Assembly (NCBI GenBank): GCA_027624955.1 | Contig: JAQBTG010000020.1 | Location: 1-61,859, forward strand | Source of the DNA: Pseudomonadota bacterium | Lineage (GTDB): Bacteria > Pseudomonadota > Alphaproteobacteria > UBA828 | DNA: 61,859 nt | Direction of reading: 5' to 3' | Part shown: positions 36,072-45,123 of the stretch, in pieces | How the letters are laid out: the number at the start of each line of letters is the position of its first letter | Numbering within the stretch: position 1 is the stretch's first letter | Notes under the pieces: generated by a model | Databases searched by the model: none | The model's input: only the letters and a program-made list of their open reading frames with translations | What the model was told of the DNA's origin: nothing | Made by a program: the position numbers and the translations under genes

Positions 36072-37322
36072 CTATACGGCGCCGCTTTGGCGGAGCGCGG
36101 CGATGGCGGTATCGTCGAGGCCGAGCCATTCCTCCAACACTTCATCGGTATGCTCACCGAGCAACGGCGCGGCGCGCGGATAGTCTACTGGCGAAGCGGA
36201 GAAGCGAATCGGATTTCCGGCATATTCCACATCAACTCCGAGCGCATGGGGTATTTTGACGCGCATGCCGCGCGCCTTAATCTGCGGATCGTCGAACACC
36301 CGGTCGAGCGTGTTGATCGGTCCGCAGGGCACGCCGGCGGGCTGCAATTCGGCCAGCCAATCGTCGAGATCGCGCATGGCTGTGATGCCGCCAACAATCG
36401 CCACCACGGCCTCGCGATGTTGCACCCGCAAGGTGTTCGTCTTGAAGCGCTCGTCTTGCATGAGCTCGGCGCGCCCGGCAACTTCCAGAAACTTGGCCAA
36501 TTGGCTGTTGTTGCCAATGCCGAGAATCATATGGCCGTCGCGCGCCGGAAAAACGCCATAGGGCACAATATTCTGATGCGCGTTGCCGGCGCGCCGCGGC
36601 ACGTCACCACCGACCAGATAATTCATTGCCTGATTGGCAAGCCAGGCGACTTGAGTATCCAGGAGGGCGAGATCGATATATTGGCCGGCGCCGGATTTCT
36701 CGCGCCACGCCAGAGCGGCCAAGACTGCGACCGTGGCGTACATACCGGTCATCAAATCAGCCACCGCGACGCCGCCTTTCTGCGGCCCGCCGCCGGGCAA
36801 ATCGTCACGCTCGCCGGTGAGACTCATGAATCCACCAGCGCCTTGAATAATCATGTCGTAACCGGCGCGGGCGGCGTAAGGGCCGGTTTGGCCGAAGCCG
36901 GTGATCGAGCAATAGATCAGCCGCGGATTGCTCGCTTTCAGGCTATTATAATCGAGGCCGTATTTGGCCAGGCCGCCGGCCTTATAATTTTCCAACAGGA
37001 TGTCGGCACGCCCGGCCAGGGCGGCGCAGGTTTCTTGTCCCTCGGGTTTTGATATATCCAGGGTAAGCGAGCGCTTGGCGCGATTCGCCGACATATAATA
37101 GGCTGCCTCGCCGGTCTCGTTGCCGGCGGCGTCCTTAAGATAGGGCGGACCCCAGCCGCGTGTATCGTCGCCCACATCAGGACGCTCGACCTTCACCACA
37201 TCGGCGCCAAAATCAGCCAGCAATTGCCCCGACCACGGGCCGGCCAAGACCCGGCTCATGTCAAGTACGCGCAGCCCCGAGAGCGGGCCGGTGCGCGCTG
37301 AAGAAGAAAACGAGTTGGACAT
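36072..37322 (-). CDS. CaiB/BaiF family (class III) CoA transferase
   Basis: A 416-aa CoA transferase of family III, which moves CoA between carboxylic acids through an aspartyl-CoA thioester. Marks are LRVLDMSRVLAGPWSGQLLADFGADVVKVE, NRAKRSLTLD, the catalytic aspartate in DLALLDTQVAWL, and AGYDMIIQGAGGFMSLTGE. Relatives include formyl-CoA:oxalate CoA transferase and various acyl-CoA transferases; the glycine loop PGGGPQKGG suggests this general branch but not a substrate. An oxalate-CoA-ligase-like enzyme is at 3.4-4.9 kb, which may be coincidence. Confidence 0.92.
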   Translation of the reverse strand: MSNSFSSSARTGPLSGLRVLDMSRVLAGPWSGQLLADFGADVVKVERPDVGDDTRGWGPPYLKDAAGNETGEAAYYMSANRAKRSLTLDISKPEGQETCAALAGRADILLENYKAGGLAKYGLDYNSLKASNPRLIYCSITGFGQTGPYAARAGYDMIIQGAGGFMSLTGERDDLPGGGPQKGGVAVADLMTGMYATVAVLAALAWREKSGAGQYIDLALLDTQVAWLANQAMNYLVGGDVPRRAGNAHQNIVPYGVFPARDGHMILGIGNNSQLAKFLEVAGRAELMQDERFKTNTLRVQHREAVVAIVGGITAMRDLDDWLAELQPAGVPCGPINTLDRVFDDPQIKARGMRVKIPHALGVDVEYAGNPIRFSASPVDYPRAAPLLGEHTDEVLEEWLGLDDTAIAALRQSGAV

Positions 37323-37505
37323 TTTGGCAACTCCGGTAGCGATCTAAAACGGGCGATAACCTATCCCGTCGACGCGCCCGGGCCAAGCTCGCCGACGCCC
37401 GAACCGGGGGATTGACCCTTGCCTGTCATCCAGCGGTGCTTATGATGATAGGCGGAATACCATCACCGTTTCGTTGAGAAGCGTATCGCGATGAAGGGAG
37501 TAAGC

Positions 37506-38069
37506 GTGTCGACGCCGCTTGAGTCCTGCCACGCCTTGGTACTGAACGCCGATTATCGGCCGCTCAGCTATTTTCCGCTTTCGCTCTGGCCGTGGCAGTA
37601 TGCGGTTAAAGCGGCCTTTCTCGAGCGCGTGAATATCGTTTCGGAATATGATGTCGCGGTGCATTCGCCGAGCTGCGAAATCCGCCTACCCAGCGTCATC
37701 GCGCTCAAGCAATATGTACCGCTCGCCAGGCGCCCGGCATTCACGCGCTTCAATGTTTTTTTGCGCGATCGCTTCTCCTGCCAATATTGCAATAGGCGGT
37801 TTGCCGTCGAAGATCTGACCTTCGACCACGTCGTGCCACGATCACGCGGCGGACACACCAGTTGGGACAATGTCGTGGCGGCATGCAGCATTTGTAATCT
37901 TGCCAAGGGCAACCGGATGCCGAACGAATGCGGTCTGCATCCGCACTACGCGCCGCGCCCGCCAACCACGCATGATCTGCATGAAGCCGGCCGAGAATTT
38001 CCGCCGCGCTTCTTGCATCAAAGCTGGCGCGATTATCTCTATTGGGATTCCGAACTGGAAGAACACTGA
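37506..38069 (+). CDS. HNH endonuclease family protein
   Basis: A 187-aa protein with a C-terminal HNH nuclease domain: zinc cysteines in FSCQYCNRRF and CSICN, the catalytic FDHVVPRSRGG and the SWDNVV and NLAKGNRMP segments. The N-terminal part (LVLNADYRPLSYFPLSLWPW) is typical of the widespread stand-alone HNH proteins found in alphaproteobacteria. GTG 37506 is chosen since GGGAG lies 5 bases before it; ATG 37491 would add five residues. It is not next to a restriction methylase or phage gene, so its target is unclear. Confidence 0.9.
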   Translation: MSTPLESCHALVLNADYRPLSYFPLSLWPWQYAVKAAFLERVNIVSEYDVAVHSPSCEIRLPSVIALKQYVPLARRPAFTRFNVFLRDRFSCQYCNRRFAVEDLTFDHVVPRSRGGHTSWDNVVAACSICNLAKGNRMPNECGLHPHYAPRPPTTHDLHEAGREFPPRFLHQSWRDYLYWDSELEEH

Positions 38070-38096
38070 CGCTGCCGCGTCGTCAGGCGCGTGCCG

Positions 38097-38714
38097 CTAG
38101 ATCCTCTCCGAAAGCCAGATCGCAAGACGCGTGCCACGCTTGACCGCGGCGCTGAGCGGCTCGAATCCCGGCGCCATTTCCGCTTCATGCGCCAACCCGA
38201 TCTCCTTATGCCGGCTTTCCTCGGCGCCGAACTCGATCAGCGTTTCACGTAATTCCTTTTCGTCGTCGCCGAGCTTATCGACTTGCGCCGCATAATGTTC
38301 TTCGATCACCTCTTCAACCGCGGCTGTGCACGCCATTGCCGCGCGCGGGCCCAACAGCGCACTGCCCGCGCCAAGCGCGAAACCGGCGGCATGCCAGAAC
38401 GGCGCCAGAAGGGTCGGCCTGACGCGCCGCTCGCGCAGCAACCGATCGAAAGTCTCCAGATGCTTGCGTTCGGCATCGGCCATTTCGCGAATGACCGGCG
38501 CCACGGCATCGCGCCCGAGCACGGCGAGCTGGCCTTCATAGATGCGCGCGGCGCCATATTCGCCGGCATGATCAACGCGGAGGATTCGCTCGATGGTCTG
38601 TTCCGGCCCAAGATCGCCGGGCAACCGGTCGTCACCGGTGCGCGCCGGGCGCGAGGCTCGCTCAACGGCTTGCTCTGCGGCTTGCTCTGGCACTCGCTCT
38701 GCGTCGTCCGTCAT
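38097..38714 (-). CDS. coq7: Demethoxyubiquinone hydroxylase (COQ7)
   Basis: A 205-aa di-iron monooxygenase for the penultimate step of ubiquinone synthesis. The ligands are visible as HAGEYGAARIYEGQ, EMADAERKHLETF, EEVIEEHY and GAEESRHKE. It is membrane-associated through its hydrophobic helices. ATG 38714 has GGAGCG upstream and overlaps the dsbB stop as ATGA. A polar Glu/Ala-rich tract precedes the catalytic core. Together with the UbiH/COQ6-type gene at 55 kb it shows aerobic ubiquinone synthesis. Confidence 0.94.
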   Translation of the reverse strand: MTDDAERVPEQAAEQAVERASRPARTGDDRLPGDLGPEQTIERILRVDHAGEYGAARIYEGQLAVLGRDAVAPVIREMADAERKHLETFDRLLRERRVRPTLLAPFWHAAGFALGAGSALLGPRAAMACTAAVEEVIEEHYAAQVDKLGDDEKELRETLIEFGAEESRHKEIGLAHEAEMAPGFEPLSAAVKRGTRLAIWLSERI

Positions 38715-39199
38715 TTGGCGCGCTCCATCATAAATGCAGCATATAGCGCGCCGGCGCCCAAGGCGAGCGACAGCAACGCGTTCCAGCCGGCCATGGAAAT
38801 TTGCCACAGCGACCAGGCCACCTCGTCACAGCGCACGCGAGGCGCGGCGAGTAGACTGGCGCGCAGCTCTTCGATGGTATCTCCCTTGACCGGCGCGGCA
38901 CAGCTGCTCTCCCACCAGCTCTGCTCGACCCCGACTTGGTACCCAGCGATGGCTGCTCCGACGAGCATCGCCAGCGCCGCAGCCATCGAAAGCGGCACCG
39001 AAATGCTAGCCTGCCGCTTGAAATAAAGCGCCGGCGAGGCGATCGCCAAGACGGCCATATGAGCATAGCGCTGATACCAGCAAAGTTCGCACGGGGCGAG
39101 GCCACCAACATGCTCGAACAGGAAAGCGGTGAGCAGGACGGCACCGCTGACGGCAACCAGCGCCAACGCCGGCAGCCAAGGTTTGTCAAACAGCGTCAT
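38711..39199 (-). CDS. dsbB: DsbB-family disulfide bond formation protein
   Basis: A 162-aa inner-membrane protein that re-oxidises DsbA with quinone. Four hydrophobic helices are evident. The first redox pair is CELC (Cys37, Cys40) after the first helix, and the second pair is Cys100 and Cys124 in the second periplasmic loop. ATG 39199 is chosen because it starts the first helix; an earlier frame to 39364 would run through the next gene. It sits between yqaA and coq7 with coupled translation. Confidence 0.92.
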   Translation of the reverse strand: MTLFDKPWLPALALVAVSGAVLLTAFLFEHVGGLAPCELCWYQRYAHMAVLAIASPALYFKRQASISVPLSMAAALAMLVGAAIAGYQVGVEQSWWESSCAAPVKGDTIEELRASLLAAPRVRCDEVAWSLWQISMAGWNALLSLALGAGALYAAFMMERAK

Positions 39200-39215
39200 C
39201 GCCAGAATATGCGCA

Positions 39216-39797
39216 TCATACCAGGAGCTTGACCAGCAGGAACGCGCCGACCAGCATGACGAAGAACAGCAGTGCCAATTTTCCCAGATGGCGTTCGATG
39301 AATTCGCGCACCGGCTCTCCGAAGCGCCACAACAGCGCGGCTTCGATGTAAAAGCGCAAGCCACGGGAAACGACCGAGGCGAGAATGAAGATACCGATAT
39401 CGAGCCGCGTGACGCCGCTGGCGATAGTGATCACCTTATAGGGCAGCGGTGTAAATCCGCCGGCGCCGACAATCCACCCGCCCCACTCGTTGTAATAGTC
39501 TTGAAACTGGCTGAACTTTTCTTCGGAACCATAAAATTCCAGCAGCGGCTGGCCAACGGCTTCGAACAGCCAAAACCCGATGGCATAGCCGAGCAAACCG
39601 CCCAACACCGAGGCCAAGGTGCATACCCCGGCGATGCGCCAGGCGCGGCGGCGGTTGGCCAGGACCATTGGGACCAACAGGATATCCGGCGGAATGGGAA
39701 AAAAAGCGCTCTCCGCGAACGAGACCCCCGCTAACCACCAGATGGCGTGGCGCTTGCCAGCCAGCGCCATTACCCAATCGTATAGTTTTCTCAGCAT
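39216..39797 (-). CDS. YqaA/DedA-family membrane protein
   Basis: A 193-aa integral membrane protein of the SNARE-associated/DedA superfamily, YqaA branch. Typical parts are WWLAGVSFAESAFFPIPPDILLVPMVLA, the glycine-rich GGLLGYAIGFWLFE and GGFTPLPYKVITIASGV, followed by SRGLRFYIEAALLWRFG. DedA relatives act as lipid carriers or affect membrane potential. ATG 39797 is preferred over a longer frame to 39830. It is the first gene of the yqaA-dsbB-coq7 operon. Confidence 0.9.
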   Translation of the reverse strand: MLRKLYDWVMALAGKRHAIWWLAGVSFAESAFFPIPPDILLVPMVLANRRRAWRIAGVCTLASVLGGLLGYAIGFWLFEAVGQPLLEFYGSEEKFSQFQDYYNEWGGWIVGAGGFTPLPYKVITIASGVTRLDIGIFILASVVSRGLRFYIEAALLWRFGEPVREFIERHLGKLALLFFVMLVGAFLLVKLLV

Positions 39798-39918
39798 CCG
39801 CCGAATATACCCGCCATTTGTGTGGCGCAATTGACGTGCCAGAGGGGAGCCGCAAAATCAAGCGTGCGAAGCGACGGTCGACGCGACATATTCTATACTG
39901 GCGTCGCTTCAAGCTGGC

Positions 39919-39948
39919 TTGGCACGGCCACAGGCTTTGGCCTATAAC
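39919..39948 (+). promoter_or_regulatory. Promoter of tRNA-Leu
   Basis: TTGGCA (39919-39924) and TATAAC (39943-39948) are spaced by 18 bases, close to sigma-70 consensus. Transcription would start about 39955, some 22 bases before the mature tRNA end. Confidence 0.65.
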
Positions 39949-39976
39949 GTTAAACTCAGTTCGAATGGAACTGCTT

Positions 39977-40063
39977 GCCTCTGTGGCGGAACTGGTAGAC
40001 GCGACAGACTCAAAATCTGTTATCCGTGAGGGTGTGGGGGTTCGAGTCCCTCCAGAGGCACCA
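39977..40063 (+). tRNA. tRNA-Leu (CAA)
   Basis: An 87-base tRNA with encoded CCA. The acceptor stem is GCCTCTG (39977-39983) with CAGAGGC (40053-40059), the anticodon stem ACAGA/TCTGT encloses CTCAAAA with anticodon CAA, and the T-loop is GTTCGAGTCCC. A long variable arm, as in leucine tRNAs, is present (ATCCGTGAGGGTGT). It reads UUG codons. Confidence 0.96.
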
Positions 40064-40202
40064 ATTTTGTTCGCTGGGTCGGGCGTATGCGTCGCGTTGG
40101 GGCAATTTATGCTGGTGCTCGGATGCGCTCGGGGGTGGCTCTCCTACCCGCTAGCGGCACTTCCCCTTATTGCTACAATGGCTCAACAATAAGGACCGGC
40201 AT

Positions 40203-41543
40203 ATGCAATACCTGTTGAGGGCGGCTCTTCTTTCCCTGGTTCTCGTGCTCGCCGCGCCGGTGACGGCAGCTGACATGGCGGCCGGACAGGAGGCTTATCA
40301 GCGCGAAGACTATACGGCTGCGCTCAGCGAATGGCAGCCACTTGCCGAACGCGGCAACGCCGAAGCGCAGACCAACCTCGGCGTCCTGCATTATCACGGC
40401 CAAGGCGTGGCGCGCGATCGTGTGGAGGCCGCAAAGTGGTATCTCAAGGCCGCCAACCAGGGTCATGCCCAGGCCCAGACCAACCTCGGCGTGATGTACT
40501 ACCATGGCCAAGGCGTAGCGCAGGACTTTGCCGAGGCTGCGAATTGGTATCGCAAGGCCGGCGAACAGGGCGTCACATTTGCCCAGACCAGACTGGGCTA
40601 TATGTACGCCGAAGGCCGCGGTGTTGCGGGTGACGATGCCGCAGCAGCGACCTGGTACCGCCGGGCCGCCGATCAAGGCCACGCCCAGGCTCAGACCGAT
40701 CTAGGCGATCTCTACCTCCAGGGACGTGGCGTGGCCGAGGACCATGGCGAGGCGCTGGCATGGTATCGTCGTGCCGCTGATCAGGGCTATGCCGAAGCGC
40801 TATTCCAGCTCGGCTACATGTATCAAGAAGGCCTGGGCGTGTCCCAGGACCATGGCCAATCGTTGAAATGGTACCGCAAGGCTGCCGATCAGGGGCGCGC
40901 CGGGGCGCAAGCGATGCTCGGCGTTATCTATGCCAACGGTTTAGGCGTGACCGCAGACTATGTTCAAGCCCATATGTGGTGGAGTCTCGCGGCCAGCCAA
41001 GGTCACGACGGGGCACTCAAAAACCGCGACACTGTGGCCGGCGTCATGACCTCCGCGGAGCTTGACGAAGCCAAGAAACTCGCGCGCGACTGGGGGCCAG
41101 AGACGGCCACGATCAGGGTTGCTTCGGCGTCAGCGGCGGAGGATTTCGCGGCTGGATTGGAAGCGTACAAGAGTGGCGACTACGCGGCGGCGCTGGATAA
41201 ATTTCAGCCCCTGGCGGGGGACGGCCATGCAGAGGCCCAGTTCAATCTCGGACTGATGTATGTGAACGGTCAAGGCGTGACGCAAGACCATAGCAAGGCG
41301 GTGAAATGGTATCGCGAGGCCGCCCAACAGGAACTTGCCGGCGCCCAATATAATCTCGGCCTCATGTATGGCCTCGGCCACGGCGTAGAGCAGGATTTCA
41401 TTCTTGCCCATGTGTGGTGGACCCTTGCCGCCCGCAAGGGTCACGCCGGTGCGGTCAAGAACCGCGGCATTGTGGAAGGCGGCATGTCCGATGCGCAGCT
41501 GGCGCAAGCACAAAAACTGGTGCGCGAATGGAAGACGAAATGA
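40203..41543 (+). CDS. Secreted Sel1-repeat protein with two modules
   Basis: A 446-aa protein with a signal peptide (LLRAALLSLVLVLAAPVTAA, cleavage after about residue 22), so it is periplasmic. It contains about eight Sel1-type repeats of 36 residues (pattern AEAQTNLGVLYxxGxGVxxDxxEAxKWYxxAAxQG). They lie in two blocks: six repeats, then a linker, then two repeats. Each block opens with a GxEAYxxxDYxAAL segment and ends with an AHxWW(S/T)LAA cap and a KNR tail. Sel1 repeats bind proteins, often in envelope signalling. The RBS AAGGACC precedes ATG 40203. The next gene follows after 16 bases. Confidence 0.9.
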   Translation: MQYLLRAALLSLVLVLAAPVTAADMAAGQEAYQREDYTAALSEWQPLAERGNAEAQTNLGVLHYHGQGVARDRVEAAKWYLKAANQGHAQAQTNLGVMYYHGQGVAQDFAEAANWYRKAGEQGVTFAQTRLGYMYAEGRGVAGDDAAAATWYRRAADQGHAQAQTDLGDLYLQGRGVAEDHGEALAWYRRAADQGYAEALFQLGYMYQEGLGVSQDHGQSLKWYRKAADQGRAGAQAMLGVIYANGLGVTADYVQAHMWWSLAASQGHDGALKNRDTVAGVMTSAELDEAKKLARDWGPETATIRVASASAAEDFAAGLEAYKSGDYAAALDKFQPLAGDGHAEAQFNLGLMYVNGQGVTQDHSKAVKWYREAAQQELAGAQYNLGLMYGLGHGVEQDFILAHVWWTLAARKGHAGAVKNRGIVEGGMSDAQLAQAQKLVREWKTK

Positions 41544-41559
41544 CGCAGGAAATTGGCTG

Positions 41560-42393
41560 ATGGTATTTACGGAACAGGATATCGAATTCGAAGGAACGTC
41601 GGTCCATTTTTGGGAAGGCGGTTCAGGATTTCCGATCCTGATGCTGCACGGCTCCGGGCCGGGCGCCGGGACGATGGGCAATTGGCGCTTTGTGCTTGAG
41701 CCGCTCGCGGCGTCGTATCATATCCTCGCCACCGATCTCATTGGCTTCGGCGAATCGGGACGCAAACAGGAAGAACCCTATTTCGATATCGGCCTGTGGC
41801 GCCGCCAAGCGCAGTTCATGCTCGATCGTTTGCTCCCAGGGCCTGCTGGCACACGGGGGGGGCCGGTCGGTATTATCGGCCATTCGCTGTCGGCATCGTT
41901 GGCGCTGGGTCTCGCCGCCGCCAATGAGCGGGTGACCAAAGTGCTGACCACCGGCGCGATGGGCGGGCATTTTGAGGTCAACGAATCGACCAATCTGTGC
42001 TGGACCTTCCCCGAGACGCGCGCGAACTTGCGCGAAGCGGTCGAATGCCTGGTCTATGACCGCTCCGTGGTGACCGACGCGCTGTTGGACAGCCGCATGG
42101 AAATTCTCCATGACGGCGAATACGGACCTTATTTCCGTTCCATGTTCGCCGGCGGCAAACAACAATATGTCGATGCTGCGGTGCTGCCGACGGACATGCT
42201 GAACGCACTCACCTGCGATGTGGTGATGATGCATGGACGCGACGACCGGCCCTTTCCCTACGCGGAAAACAGCCTCGCGCTGAGCGCCGCCATTTCCCAT
42301 GCCGACGTGATTTTAGTTGGCCGCTGCGGCCATTCGCCGGCGTTGGAACATCCGCAAAAACTTCTAAGCGCGGCGAAACTGCTATTCGGCTGA
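41560..42393 (+). CDS. Alpha/beta hydrolase, meta-cleavage product hydrolase-like
   Basis: A 277-aa serine hydrolase. The oxyanion motif HGSGPGAG (30-37) is a hallmark of carbon-carbon bond hydrolases such as MhpC and BphD. The nucleophile is Ser109 in GHSLSASLAL, the acid is in HGRDDRP and the base is the His of GRCGHSPALEHP. Such enzymes hydrolyse ring-cleavage products of catechols. ATG 41560 (AGGA upstream) was chosen; the frame extends upstream only into the Sel1 gene. It fits with the flavin monooxygenase and the interrupted extradiol dioxygenase in the same region. Confidence 0.85.
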   Translation: MVFTEQDIEFEGTSVHFWEGGSGFPILMLHGSGPGAGTMGNWRFVLEPLAASYHILATDLIGFGESGRKQEEPYFDIGLWRRQAQFMLDRLLPGPAGTRGGPVGIIGHSLSASLALGLAAANERVTKVLTTGAMGGHFEVNESTNLCWTFPETRANLREAVECLVYDRSVVTDALLDSRMEILHDGEYGPYFRSMFAGGKQQYVDAAVLPTDMLNALTCDVVMMHGRDDRPFPYAENSLALSAAISHADVILVGRCGHSPALEHPQKLLSAAKLLFG

Positions 42394-42515
42394 GGCCGCG
42401 GCGGAGAAGGCGGCGCCCTATATATTGCGCTGGGGCTTCAATCGCCGCTACAGTCTAGCGAGCAAAGAATTGGGACGGTCCGGCTTCGAGGCGGGACGTC
42501 AAAGGAGTCCACGTC

Positions 42516-43883
42516 ATGGCAAGACATATCAGCTGCGGGAAACTGTTCACCGGTCTCGGCGATGGCGCCGAAGCGGAGCAAACCCTAGTTCTCGACGGCG
42601 ATACCATTCGCTATGTCGGCCCCAGCGCGGGCGCGCCGGCGCCGGCGCCGGGCGACGAGATGATTGATCATTCAAATCATTTCGTGCTGCCCGGCCTGAT
42701 CGACATGCATGTTCATCTGTCTTATGGCAACGCCAAGTCGGAAGAGGATATCGATCTCTACGCATCGGTTGAGTTTCGCGCGCTGCGCGGGCTGGAAGCG
42801 GCGCAGCGGGTGCTGGCGGCAGGCTTCACCACGATTGCCGATCCCACCACCACCGGGCGCGTCAGCCTGGCGATCCGCGACGCCATCGATGCCGGCTTGT
42901 TCGCCGGCCCGCGCATCTCGTCCTCGGGCCGGCAAATCACCAACCGCCAGGGCTTGTCGGACTGGTACCCGAGCTGGGTCGGCGTGCCGGAAACCTCGAT
43001 CGGCGTGTTGTGCCGCGACGCAGCGGAGGGCATTGCGGAGATCCGGCTGGAAGTCAAAGACGGGGTCGACTTTATCAAGATCGCGATCGACGGCGATTCG
43101 ATGAACCCGTCTTCAAACGTGTTGGTCGCGGGTTACGACCAGGACGAGATGACAGCGATGGTGCGCGAGGCGCATCGCCTCGGCAAGAAAGTGGTGGTGC
43201 ATGCGCGCGGCGCCGAGGGTGTGCTCTATTCGGCACGCGCCAAAGCGGATGTGATCTTCCATGCCGCTTGGATGGATGATGCCGGGCTCGAGGCGGTGAT
43301 CGAGAATGGCTGCGCGTTGTGTCCGAGTCTAAGCCTGGTGGTCAACGATATCGATTTCACCCGGCCCGGCGACGGCTGCTATCCGGCGTTTCCCGAAGCG
43401 CATCAGCGCGAGCTTGATCGCGCCCGCGAAAGCCTGCCCAAGGCGCGCCAGGCGGGCGTGAAATTCATGCTCGGCAGCGATGCCGGATTTGCAGTAACGC
43501 CTTACGGCGAATGGCACGCGCGCGAGCTTGAGCATTATGTCAAATATCTCGGGTTTAGCCCGGCTGAAGCGATCAAATGCGCGACCGTCAACAATGGCGA
43601 TTTCGTCCGTGAAAATGGAAAAGTAGGCGCGCTCGAAGTTGGACGATTGGCGGATATTCTGATCATCGACGGCGATCCGCTTGCCGATATCTCGGTGCTG
43701 CAAGACCGCGCGCGCATCCGCGAGATCATTCAGGGTGGCGAGACGGTGAATATCGAGATCAACAAGAACACCAGGCGCCTGCGGTCCGAGTTTTCCTACG
43801 ACATGTGGAGCGATGTCTATACCCAAGCGCGCATCGAAGAGATCGGTATGGCGCGCGGCGTCGCCCAACGCGCGGCCGAGTAA
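42516..43883 (+). CDS. Amidohydrolase family metal-dependent hydrolase
   Basis: A 455-aa TIM-barrel hydrolase of the imidazolonepropionase/dipeptidase-like amidohydrolase group. Metal ligands are HVH (His65, His67) after LPGLIDM, the Lys in FIKIAIDG, His in VVVHARG, His in VIFHAAWMD and Asp in MLGSDAGF. The C-terminus returns to the beta-sandwich (VGALEVGRLADILIIDGDPL) and then carries an unusual 40-residue tail. AAAGGAG lies upstream of ATG 42516. The substrate is unknown; an amide or lactone in the neighbouring catabolic pathway is a guess. Confidence 0.9.
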   Translation: MARHISCGKLFTGLGDGAEAEQTLVLDGDTIRYVGPSAGAPAPAPGDEMIDHSNHFVLPGLIDMHVHLSYGNAKSEEDIDLYASVEFRALRGLEAAQRVLAAGFTTIADPTTTGRVSLAIRDAIDAGLFAGPRISSSGRQITNRQGLSDWYPSWVGVPETSIGVLCRDAAEGIAEIRLEVKDGVDFIKIAIDGDSMNPSSNVLVAGYDQDEMTAMVREAHRLGKKVVVHARGAEGVLYSARAKADVIFHAAWMDDAGLEAVIENGCALCPSLSLVVNDIDFTRPGDGCYPAFPEAHQRELDRARESLPKARQAGVKFMLGSDAGFAVTPYGEWHARELEHYVKYLGFSPAEAIKCATVNNGDFVRENGKVGALEVGRLADILIIDGDPLADISVLQDRARIREIIQGGETVNIEINKNTRRLRSEFSYDMWSDVYTQARIEEIGMARGVAQRAAE

Positions 43884-43932
43884 GACGCGCGAGCCGCCAA
43901 GCCGTGCAAGCCGACAACGAATAGCCCGCGGG

Positions 43933-45105
43933 ATGTCAAAGCCATCCATTACGCCGCCCGAATTGCGCGACCGTATCGAGGCGCTGGTCCCGGTGCTGCG
44001 CGAGCGCGCACCCGCCGCCGAGACATTGCGCCGCCTGCCTGACGAGACCGTCCGCGACCTGGTGGAACTGGGATTGATCCGCGCGACCTTGCCAAGCCGG
44101 CTCGGCGGCGCGGAAATCGATTACCGCACCATGATGGAACTTGTCGCCACCTTGGCGCATGGCTGCGGCTCGACCGCCTGGGTCGCGTGTAACTTCATGA
44201 GCTGCACCTTCCTGCTCGCGCTGTGGCCGCGCGAAGCGCAGGACGAAGTTTGGAACGAATCGCTCGACGCCATTCTCACTGGGACGTTGGTATTTCCCGC
44301 CGGCCGCGCCAAGCGCGTCGAGGGTGGCTATCGTTTGAGCGGGCGCTGGCCATTTGGCAGCGGCATCGATCACGCCGATTGGAACATATTTGCCGCGACC
44401 GAAGAGGACGCCGGGACGCTCCGAATGTTCGTCCTGCCAAAATCCGACTTCACGATTATTGATACTTGGCGCGCTGCGGGCCTGCGCGGGACCGGCAGCC
44501 AAGATGTCGCCGTGGACGATGTATTTGTGCCGGACCATCGGACGCTCCGCGCTGCGGATACGCGCGATGGCACCAGCCCGGGATGTGCCGTCAACCCGGC
44601 GACGGTTTATCGCGTACCGTTGTTTGCCTTGTTCTACAGTTGGGTCGGCGCCGCCTTGCTTGGGCTCGCCGAGGCGGCGGTCGATGACTATGTGGCGGCG
44701 ACACGAAGCCGGATCGCGCGCTATAGCGGCCAACGCATCGCCGACTATGGCACCATACAGGTGAATCTCGCTGAAGCGATTACATCGGTCGATGTCGCGC
44801 GCCGTCTCTATCTGCAGAATTGCGACGAGGCGATGGCCATTGTCGAGGCCGGCGATCTTCCGACGTTGATGCAGCGTGCGCGCTACCGGGCCGAAGGTGC
44901 ACATGCCGCGACGCTCTGTTGCCGTGCCGTGGATCTGGTCTTCACCGCGAGCGGCGGCGGCGGAGTCTATGACGAGAATTCATTGTCACGCGCGTTCCGC
45001 GACGTGCATACCGGGCGCGCCCACATCACCCAGAACTGGGAGGTCAATGCGACCACATTTGGCCGCGTCGCACTCGGCCTGGAGACCGACAATCCGCTGC
45101 TCTAA
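43933..45105 (+). CDS. Flavin-dependent monooxygenase, acyl-CoA dehydrogenase fold (HsaA-like)
   Basis: A 390-aa protein of the acyl-CoA dehydrogenase superfamily, in the branch of two-component flavin monooxygenases (HsaA, HpaB C2 type). The N-terminal text LVELGLIRATLPSRLGGAEIDYRTMMELVATLAHGCGS and GSTAWV, LSGRWPFGSGIDHADW and RGTGSQDVAVDDVFVP fit this group, and the acyl-CoA dehydrogenase catalytic Glu context is not evident. Such enzymes hydroxylate phenols with reduced flavin from a partner reductase, which is not found nearby. ATG 43933 is preferred over the long upstream overlap with the amidohydrolase gene. Confidence 0.85.
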   Translation: MSKPSITPPELRDRIEALVPVLRERAPAAETLRRLPDETVRDLVELGLIRATLPSRLGGAEIDYRTMMELVATLAHGCGSTAWVACNFMSCTFLLALWPREAQDEVWNESLDAILTGTLVFPAGRAKRVEGGYRLSGRWPFGSGIDHADWNIFAATEEDAGTLRMFVLPKSDFTIIDTWRAAGLRGTGSQDVAVDDVFVPDHRTLRAADTRDGTSPGCAVNPATVYRVPLFALFYSWVGAALLGLAEAAVDDYVAATRSRIARYSGQRIADYGTIQVNLAEAITSVDVARRLYLQNCDEAMAIVEAGDLPTLMQRARYRAEGAHAATLCCRAVDLVFTASGGGGVYDENSLSRAFRDVHTGRAHITQNWEVNATTFGRVALGLETDNPLL

Positions 45106-45123
45106 ACTTGAAAGCTCGGCTCG

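Noticed and set aside
36069-37052. 327-codon open frame opposite the CoA transferase gene
   Set aside because: It mirrors the CoA transferase gene on the other strand and shows no family motif.
40370-41460. Regular repeats that might be a CRISPR or minisatellite
   Set aside because: The periodicity is 108 bases, in frame, and encodes Sel1 repeats; the copies are diverged and without spacers.
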